In this document: positions 37,485 through 64,000 of the stretch, piece by piece
How positions within the stretch are numbered: position 1 is the stretch's first letter
Layout: each line of letters starts with the position of its first letter
Assembly: GCF_000224145.3 (NCBI RefSeq)
Contig: NC_020174.2
Location: 4,345,026-4,409,025, forward strand
DNA: 64,000 bases
DNA from: Ciona intestinalis
Taxonomy: Eukaryota > Chordata > Ascidiacea > Phlebobranchia > Cionidae
Direction of reading: 5' to 3'
Translations under genes and position numbers: made by a program
Notes under the pieces: generated by a model
Databases searched by the model: none
Told to the model about the DNA's origin: nothing
Seen by the model: only the letters and a program-made list of their open reading frames with translations

Positions 37485-39699
37485 TCACACTACGTGTCCA
37501 ACCCTTTCCATTAGATTTTCGTATTGTCTCTGTATTGCATCGCCCATGTTACGATCCATCGCACGAGCACGTGCCATCAAACTTTGGTATTCTCGCACAA
37601 GCTCTCGAACCTTGATTCTGTTCCCAAGGTTCATGGAGTTTAAGCTCTGTCCGTACAAGCACTGTAGAAAGAGGGCGAGTCGACCATCGTCCGCAATGGC
37701 CACAGGTCGCAATCGCTGTAACAGACCATCAAAAATGACTTCTGCTTGAAGATGGTTTCCACAGTTGGCAATCGTGGTTGCACACAAGCTTCTCACAGCC
37801 TCTGCTTGCATGTATTCGATGGCACCTTGGCAATCGGTAAAAATCGAGTTTGCTATTTCAATAACCTTGTCGCGCAAGGTGGCAACCTTCTCCAAGGGCG
37901 TTATGCTCGAAAGCACATCCATGTAGACCCGCAGCCTCCTCTGCTCGATACAGCGACGTACGATGACCATGATGCAAGTAAAGCAGCCTCTGCTTGCATG
38001 TATTCGATGGCACCTTGGCAATCGGTAAAAATCGAGTTTGCTATTTCAATAACCTTGTCGCGCAAGGTGGCAACCTTCTCCAAGGGCGTTATGCTCGAAA
38101 GCACATCCATGTAGACCCGCAGCCTCCTCTGCTCGATACAGCGACGTACGATGACCATGATGCAAGTAAAGGTGAGGAATGAACGCCGTGGAAAATCTTC
38201 CTCGGCGTAAATCTTTGCAACCTCGCACAGTTGCGTTGCAGTGGTGTGATCAGATTGTTCATCGGTTTCAATTTGCTGTACCATGATATAGAATGCGTAA
38301 GTAACAACATTGCTGAATTGATTGGACCCAGACCACAGGCTGTTTCATTCTATTATTGATAATATAAACGAATATTGGTGCTTTCCATTTACTACAGACA
38401 TTCCTCTAACATACCGTTGTATAGTTAGGCCAAATACCTTATAGCCTTGAATGTACAAGTCAGCTCCTTCAGCTACTTCGTTTAATTTAAGTTTACACAG
38501 GGACAGCTTGAGCATGATTACACCGGAGTGCCGTCCCTTATAAGACGAACGCCTTAGAATATTCTCAAAAAACGGAATTGCTTTACCGTACTCTTTTCGG
38601 CTCCAGTAGTTTTCCGCATCCTCTGTGATCGCAAGGTTAAATTAAGACATTAGACTATACGTGATACAAGCCAAAATGTCTTGTGAATTCAATTACCTTC
38701 CTGAAACGCAAACTTTAGATCAAAATTCTCGAAATCTGTTGCCTGTGTTGTGGATTCTGTAGCAACGAAATCTGAAGAATCAATTTTAATTTTAATATTT
38801 GCTTAACCTTAAAGAGCTCCAATGTAATCTCTATATAGGTTTCATCTGGGATGTAACAGCCACGCTTTTTAACCAACACGCTTCCCCACACTCTTTATTC
38901 ATAGCATGTTTTACCAACTGTTGTTTGCTGTCGATTCCCTTCTTTTTGACCTTTAAATAACATGATCTTCGCTATCGTTTTTAAAGATATAAATATAGAT
39001 TGTGTTTTGTAATCTTGCCTGTTGTAGGTTTTGAGCTACCCGAAGCCCCAGGTGTTGGAGCTGTTGTCGAAGTGCTTTGTGTAGTATTTTTAGATAAATC
39101 GATATCATCGTCCAAAGTATTTTCCGACCTGACTGACCCGCGAATATGCTCCGTTTTATCGTTTTCGGAACGGGCTTTTGCAGCTGGTTTTCCGGTACGC
39201 TTTTTTGGTTTTGGTGTTATAGTTTCGCTAAAAAGCAATTATTATGGATTTGAAGCAAGTAATTCGTGAAAGTAACCTACCGGATTTTCAAAGTCAGTTT
39301 CAACCCTCTAGCGCTACTTAAACTGTCTGGGAAAAGCGTACGTGCTTCGTCATTGATTTCCTCGGCCAATTTACCAGACAACAGTTTTTCCTTCATGCTG
39401 TTAAACTCGGAGAGAAACGAGCACAGTTCAAATTGAAGCGACTTTTCATCAGTTAACCCTTCGTATTTAAACGTGTGTGCTCGTGGGTACAGTTTGTAAA
39501 ACACCAAACACACAGCAGCTGCTGTTCCTGCTTTGTTAATAAACGCTTCCATCAATTCGTCTGTTATTTTTTGGTTCCTGACTATTGCAGTGTTTATTTC
39601 TTTCATTTGTCCATTCCATTCTATTTTAGCTGGCACCTCTGTTACACACTTGTAGTTAAACGAAGCAACAACTACGGCTCTGCCAATTGGTACTTCCAT
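37485..39699 (-). CDS. Unrecognised protein, possible helical-repeat (TPR-like) C-terminal half
   Basis: Exons from 5' to 3' on the minus strand: 39281-39699, 39019-39227, 38697-38756, 38438-38622 and 37485-38275. The start is the ATG at 39697-39699 (MEVPIGRAVVVASF). The intron after the second exon uses a GC donor. The N-terminal 140 residues look globular; residues about 141-240 are a low-complexity linker rich in Lys, Ser and Thr; the rest is Leu/Ala-rich and helical (YWSRKEYGKAIPFFENIL, then LCEVAKIYAEEDF), which recalls TPR-type repeats. I do not recognise the family. As assembled, the last exon is frameshifted by an exact 188-bp duplication; with one copy the exons sum to 1476 nt (491 aa). 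It begins 293 bp downstream of LCMT2 on the same strand. Confidence 0.65.
37796..38171. repeat. Exact 188-bp tandem duplication inside a coding exon
   Basis: 37796-37983 and 37984-38171 appear identical. The unit lies inside the last exon of the minus-strand gene. Because 188 is not a multiple of three, reading through both copies shifts the frame, and the upstream frame ends at 37901. Confidence 0.95.
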
Positions 39700-39992
39700 A
39701 ACGCTGTGCAAGAACTGCTTGATACTGCTATAAACTAGTATGCGGAACTAAGCACACAACAGACAGACTAGAGAAGTAGAGAACACAGCGGTAAACCGGG
39801 TGGTTCCCCGGATTCTCTCCCTTGGTGTTTGTTTCTAACAGTAGAAGTGAAAAGCTGCTGACGTATCCTATAATTCCAGTGACTAATATATTATTATTCT
39901 ATTCAATTTATACCAGCAAAATCCCACATTGTATGTACTCGAATTATAAAATACCTTCCATAAATACATGCACAATGATTGAACCTAATTCA
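39700..39992. other. 293-bp spacer between LCMT2 and the next minus-strand gene
   Basis: On the minus strand there is no AATAAA or ATTAAA in this spacer, and a 3' splice-site-like TTCTTGCACAG lies four bases before the downstream ATG at 39699. This is compatible with an operon whose second message is trans-spliced, as known for Ciona. Confidence 0.4.
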
Positions 39993-42833
39993 TTACAAAG
40001 CAAATTGCACTGTTAATGGTGCAAAGTTAAAAGAAGTTCCAAAAGAAAAACAATTCGAGCCACCACCAAAAACAACCAGACGACATTCTTTCTCTTTCAA
40101 TAACAACGCACTTGTGTGATCAAGCACTCGTAGAGGACAATTGTTGTACATGCTTGCAAGTGAAATTGTTCGAGTCCAAGTCTGTGTTGGCAAATGAATG
40201 ACACATATGGTGTTGCAAGTTCCATCACCTGCCAATTCCACCCCACCAACAAGCAGCAATGTGTTGCCACCCACAATATGTGAAGTGTGGGAATAACGGG
40301 CTACAAGTGCAGGCTGGATATCTAAGCTGTATACAGTGTAACATATCAACGCACAAAACAACAGTTATTCACGTTCACAGTGGGCAACAAAATGCAAGGA
40401 TTACAGAACGACAAGTTGCATTTAACCATAAATTTAGTATTAAAACTTATATACTTAAAATTTTAAAATCGATCGCGAACATGCTGAAGAGATTTTACAA
40501 CTGTTTTCATTCAAAACAGCTTGGCCTATGCGATTTTACATAATGTATAAATAGGAATTACAGCTTACCTTGAAATTGAATGGGAAGCACCATCAGAAAT
40601 TTCCAAAACCATCACATCATTTAAGGGTTTCATGTTTTCTCCCAATCCTCCAGAAATAATGACCTTTTCAGATGAACCAGACAACCATGGAACTATAGAG
40701 TGAGAATGCCTGGGCTCAAAACTTCCTGGATCCATGTTAAAAAGCTCCCAAGTAAAAGAAAGCAGGTCAAAGCACCAGATATCCCCAAACACCTTTGAGC
40801 CATTTCTTCCACCAATAACAACCATCTTGTTTTGTAATATGCAACTAGAATGTCGCCAGCGAGATTCAGGTAAAGAGCTGGATTTTGGTTCAATATTGTA
40901 TTGACTAAAAATGAACTGTCCATTCTGTTTTCCAATACTGATAGACCTAATAGAATTGGTGCATGAAACAGGAGAGGTTCTGCCACCAAACATTAAAAGT
41001 GCTTGTTCGTTGGTTGTGGTTTGGTAAAATACCAAACTGGCATGAAGTGGAAATGAGAGCTTATCAGTTGTGGGTTTACAAGTATGAGGCACTGGGTTTA
41101 ATGGATCTATGACAATCAAGTGTGGTAAGCGGGAATGAGGTGCAGATCTCTTAGTTGTTTGTTTAATTGGAATACCATATCCTCCTGCAATTATTTCCTA
41201 GAAGGGTAAAACACAGAATAAATTCCAGAGCCCAAGTAAAATTAACTCAATTAAACACACATAGCTTTGTTGGGCAATTGTACACGAGGCCATGCAATGT
41301 CCATGAAGTTGCAGTGGTTCCAGTGATTTGCCGGACTCAATTATCTGTGCTAGATCCGGATCGATTCTTGTCATTTTTGGGAACACTGAAAGTAAACGTC
41401 ACAAATAAAGCAAGAAAACATGATACATTAAAACGTTACTTACTACAATTATAGTCAGTCACACCAAAAGCATTTTGACAGACTTCTGCCACTTCACTTG
41501 ACTTGGAATTGGTGCTAAATAGAATAATGTAGTGCAAGCACATCTGATGCCAGCCTTCAAATTCATCAAACATCTCAAGATTTTCGATTCTTGTACGCTC
41601 AGTTTGCGATATGCAGTTGGTGTAGAAAGTGTGCAAATTAACTGAAGACAAAACTTTAAAGCCGGCAGTTTTATGTCGCAATGTATGGGATTCTTTGGTG
41701 GGGAAGGCACATATTGAAAGCAGAGGACTACCAAGTTTCTCAAAATGTCTAAAAAAAGTTAAGTATGACTTTATATGCAGGTTTTATATTACAACAACTG
41801 CTATTTTTAATCAGTACCTCCGCATAACTAGACCAAAGCCATCTTGGGGGAGAATTTGCTCGAAAATGCAGAGAAATGCATTGCTGAAGTTGTGATTTAT
41901 CCAACTTATTACTTTTGATGATTGACTTCCAGTCAGGTACTACAACAAATAAAATAAAATTTAAATTTCACTTTGAAAAATTAGTATCACATACATGTAA
42001 ATACATACAGCAAGAACAACTTCAGAAATGAACAGCGTTGGTTGGGAAAAATTGACGCCAACTTCTGATAAAGCAGAATGGAGCTGTGGTCCCATGTTTC
42101 GCAGATCATGACCAATAGCAGCATAGTTTTCTGTCCTGTGCATGATAGTTTATTTCATGTGCAGAAATGTGTGAAGTGTATGTTGCTGTTTATATCTAAA
42201 TTTATTTATTTTTCCTACCTCAAAATAATGTTTTGACTTTGTTCATTTGAGAAGTCGCTCTGGTATAGCCCAAATTCAGTTCCCAAGCTTATTTTTCTCT
42301 TCATTACTTCAGGAAAGTCAATTTCTACATAGACCAGCTCTTTTTTTAGCTTTTGTGCATATTTTCTTGCCCAGAAATACCTGGTATCAAACCCAGCACC
42401 AAGGGAAACAACTTGCTTCACATTACATTCAAGGTTACCTGAAAAATAAACATTTATACAGATAGTGTATAACAGTCCAAATTCATGCAGTTTATAAAGG
42501 TAGAAGTTTATTGCAAAGACAGAATAAGCAACATACTTGACAAAAAAAGTTCAAGCACATGTTCAATTGCTTTGCATCTCAAGTAGTAACCACGGTTTAT
42601 GAGTGCAGACCTTCTTTGTGGCTTCTTCACAAAATATTTTAAATACTGATCATCTATGTAGTTGCATGTTGCCATTGACAGCTTACTCACAATACTGCTG
42701 TCATTGGTTCCTTGAACCTATTAGTATTAAAAAATCACTTATTAACAGAATATGTGCATTACTAAGAGTTGTACATTTTACAAAGAGAAAATAATATTTT
42801 TACCTGTATTGAATTTGATTTTACCCCTTCCAT
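39993..42833 (-). CDS. LCMT2: tRNA wybutosine-synthesizing protein 4 (leucine carboxyl methyltransferase 2)
   Basis: Nine exons, minus strand: 42804-42833, 42537-42717, 42219-42438, 42009-42135, 41818-41939, 41444-41748, 41271-41395, 40569-41197 and 39993-40326; 690 aa (human about 686). It catalyses the last steps of wybutosine formation at position 37 of tRNA-Phe: S-adenosylmethionine-dependent methylation and methoxycarbonylation of the side chain. The N-terminal half is a PPM/LCMT methyltransferase with the SAM-binding motif VVSLGAGFDTRYFW (about residues 80-93), VYVEIDFPEVM, and the RTENYAAIGHDLR and FDEFEGWH segments. The C-terminal half carries kelch-type repeats (EIIAGGYG, LMFGGR, RWRHSS...VVIGGRNG, VIISGGLG, LLLVGGVE, LVVFGGG). 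All phases agree. It lies head-to-head with the ferlin gene across 2.3 kb. Confidence 0.93.
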
Positions 42834-45142
42834 ATTACGAACTATTAAATCAAACGTTAAATAAAGTATACACACACAGCCACGCACTACGCGACGTTGT
42901 TAGCAAATTAAAATTCTCTGCACTGGGAAATACCCTGCACAAACACAGCAACACACCACCAGAAAATTAAAATGATGAACGTATAGGGTGGTTTTCGCGA
43001 TTAATGGAAAGTTTATCAAGCAGCCCTGTCAATTTTATATATCTTATACAATCATTCGTTTAACCAGAGTCGGTATTACCCCAATACTAATTCACAGATT
43101 AGTTTAAACATTCTTTATGAATGTAATACATTTCGCGAATGGAGAGTTACGATTCTAGCATCGTATACTGAAGTGAGTACTATGATTCTAGTGTAAAGAC
43201 ATACAGCAAAGGATCTGATATTACGAAAACGTAACGGACAAAAATTAAGTCCAACCAGCTGCAGTACCAGATACAAACGTTGTTTATGTGAATATTTAAT
43301 TTGTAAGTTCGTACCGGAAGACACTTCTATTTAATATGACAAAGATTGGGTGCGGTTTAATGCTGACTTCGACAATACGTTACATTATGTTGCCGCAAGA
43401 GGAAACAAACGGTCATAGTTATTAAAACAATACACATATTTCTGTAGACGAAAAAAAACTCCTTATAATCTACGGATGGTTCGATAAAAAACTTTGTGTA
43501 AGCCAACCCATATAACATGGCTAATGAAAGATGAAACACTTGTGTAGTGAAGGCGGATGGTGAGCATGCTGTTGGTATAGGAATGATTGACAGTCCATGA
43601 AACTGTATCCGCAGTTACGCAGCATTCTTAATGTTCTTGGTTTCCTGAATAAGAAGAATACTTGTAAAGACGAAAGCGTACAGAAACTTTGCTGAAGACA
43701 GTACCTATTTTAGGACCATATAGGATCTGTATATGGTTAGGTCGCTACTAACCAGCAGGAGGTAAACCAAGAGCGCGGTCGACCAAGTCCCCGCGGGGCA
43801 GCTTGCACTCTGCAATTTCGTCAACGGTTGACAAGTTGAAGTGTTAGTCTTGTGGAAGATTCATCCAAGCTGATTTTGGAGGTAATTCGGAAAAGTGACA
43901 TACAGGTATTAAGTGTGTGCTGCGCACGACGGACCTGGATTGTTTTTTCAGCAGCGATGTGCACTTGCGTAGATAAGTAAAGAGCAAAAGTGTTCGGTTT
44001 GCTACAAGCTCCTTGGTGTTTAGATAACGAAAATCGAAAAAAATATACATGCGATAAAACAGTCTTTCTATAAGAAATTTTACACTGGTTACGTTTTGAT
44101 CGGCATTATAGGTTAAGGTGAAAAAACAGCGCGCTCTCTATAAAGGACTATACATACGGTTGACTTGTGCGATTGTTTGATTCATTCGCAGGGGCGAGAG
44201 TCAATACAGGTGTATAATTGTAGACCACATTGACGACCGCCCAAACGCAAATACGAGAGCCACGGGGAGGCATTCACGTTTGCTTCAATAGTAAGAGGTT
44301 GTGCGCACAAACTGAGTATAAACGGGAGACTTGTATGTGTATATCCAGACCAGTTAAGGCACATTTCGCAAGTCGTATAGTGTTAGTTGTGTACGTTTAA
44401 GCGAAAATTAATTTGTTGTTTAACGAAGCGAATACTGCTTCCTTTTTGGCTGTAGCATCCGGTGAGTCATTATGAGATTTGGGTAGAAGTTGAATAATAT
44501 TTCTTCAACCAAAGAGCAGACGGATTGGATTCAGATAAGGGATTATTGAAGTATAGTTAGAGATGAGAAATAGGAAGTGGCATCCGATTGTTTGTTCTGT
44601 CAGGAATTGTTTTCCGCCCGATTGTGTTTACGCCCGCTTTCCTGAATGTGTCACGTCTTAGCAGTGCTGCTACTGCTGAGGGACGAAGAAATGAACCATA
44701 CGCGAAGTTAACAGCAAGGAACTATAGTTTCTTTCTAAATTAACTTGATATCTCCTTCAAGACTAAGAACATAAGTTACTCGCTTTTATCTTTGCGTATG
44801 GTACGTTTAACATTTTAACATGATGAAAAGACGAGTTAATTTAGATAGAAATGAATTAATTTGTGTAAATGAATCAACGCGTTAGGTCAGTTTATTTGGT
44901 CAGGATTCGAAATTTGAGACTTTAATTGAACCAATCACAGTTAAACAGGTGTCACTGTTTAAACTTCTGGTTTAATGCCTAATATATAATCGACTTCAAT
45001 TAACATTACAGCGCATTTGGACCCGACAGGTAACTTCGCGAGTCATCAGTATATCCTGTGCTTTAATGAAGTACATTGCGTGTATATAGATGCTGCGATA
45101 ATTCAGTTTTAAATTAAATATTGTGCCCGAACTGTGTGCAGT
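42834..45142. other. Shared upstream region of LCMT2 and the ferlin gene
   Basis: This 2.3-kb stretch separates two divergent genes and probably holds both promoters. No ORF in it has credible coding features. Just before the LCMT2 ATG the minus strand reads GATTTAATAG, and just before the ferlin ATG the plus strand reads CTGTGTGCAG; both resemble 3' splice sites, so one or both messages may be trans-spliced or have an upstream non-coding exon. Confidence 0.5.
45133..45142 (+). promoter_or_regulatory. Splice acceptor one base before the ferlin start codon
   Basis: CTGTGTGCAG ends at 45141 and one base separates it from the ATG at 45143. An acceptor this close to the ATG fits spliced-leader trans-splicing, which is common in Ciona, or a 5' UTR intron. 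Confidence 0.45.
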
Positions 45143-63669
<18,527 letters not shown>

Positions 63670-64000
63670 TGTGAGGTGAGTTGCTGAACATCTAACAAGC
63701 AATTGTTTCAAGCATGACTGACCCATTGCATGTTATGTTATGTTCATGTTTTAATATTGCTTTATATAAAGCAACAAACAATCAATTGAATGAATCACCT
63801 TCATTTCATATATGTTACCCATAAGATTTGTATCAATGCCTCATCTAAAACTACACACCAAATATATTAATTGGTTAACAAACCTACAATATACATTATC
63901 TAAGTTTTACTATTTTAATAACAATAGATGTGACATACTCATATCTGTTGTATAATACTCAATATGCTGAGTAGCCTGACAGTAACCATTTATGTTAATT
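63670..64000. other. Ferlin 3' UTR or downstream sequence
   Basis: AT-rich sequence after the ferlin stop codon. No AATAAA hexamer is visible before the window ends, so the poly(A) site may lie beyond it. Confidence 0.5.

Overview
The window looks like nuclear DNA of a tunicate, most likely Ciona. It is AT-rich, has short spliceosomal introns with short GT..AG borders, carries small MITE-like inverted-repeat elements inside introns, and encodes single pro-orthologues of vertebrate gene pairs (a clade C fibrillar collagen, a type I ferlin, FAM78). Two near-identical sequence copies that differ by roughly 1-2% flank a 500-N gap, which fits assembly of a highly heterozygous animal. The species is an inference.

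Layout. (1) 961-14979, plus: complete fibrillar procollagen gene of about 59 coding exons (about 1722 aa), with signal peptide, long Ser/Thr-rich N-propeptide, triple helix of about 990 residues with two Gly interruptions, and a COLFI C-propeptide. Helix length and C-propeptide sequence fit the COL24A1/COL27A1 clade. (2) 14980-23028: about 8 kb with no gene I can support. (3) 23029-27461, plus: FAM78-family gene whose first exon carries an in-frame extension of 542 codons ahead of the conserved MGC start. (4) 29831-36632, plus: nine-exon secreted protein that joins a Ly6/uPAR domain, two six-cysteine defensin-like modules and an M15 (D-Ala-D-Ala carboxypeptidase-like) domain that has lost two zinc ligands. 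(5) 37485-39699, minus: unrecognised, possibly helical-repeat gene, broken in this assembly by an exact 188-bp tandem duplication. (6) 39993-42833, minus: LCMT2/TYW4, the wybutosine-forming tRNA methyltransferase with kelch repeats, only 293 bp upstream of gene 5 and possibly co-transcribed with it. (7) 45143-63669, plus: complete type I ferlin (dysferlin/myoferlin) with seven C2 domains, FerA/FerB, DysF and a C-terminal membrane anchor; its C2A region is disturbed by the gap and a false duplication.

The genes do not form one pathway. They cover extracellular matrix, membrane repair or fusion, tRNA modification and probable innate immunity. The most unusual item is the Ly6/defensin-like/pseudo-M15 protein, which looks like a secreted bacteria-recognition molecule built on a dead peptidoglycan peptidase. 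All exon coordinates were worked out by hand from splice sites, reading phase and remembered family sequences; no search was run.
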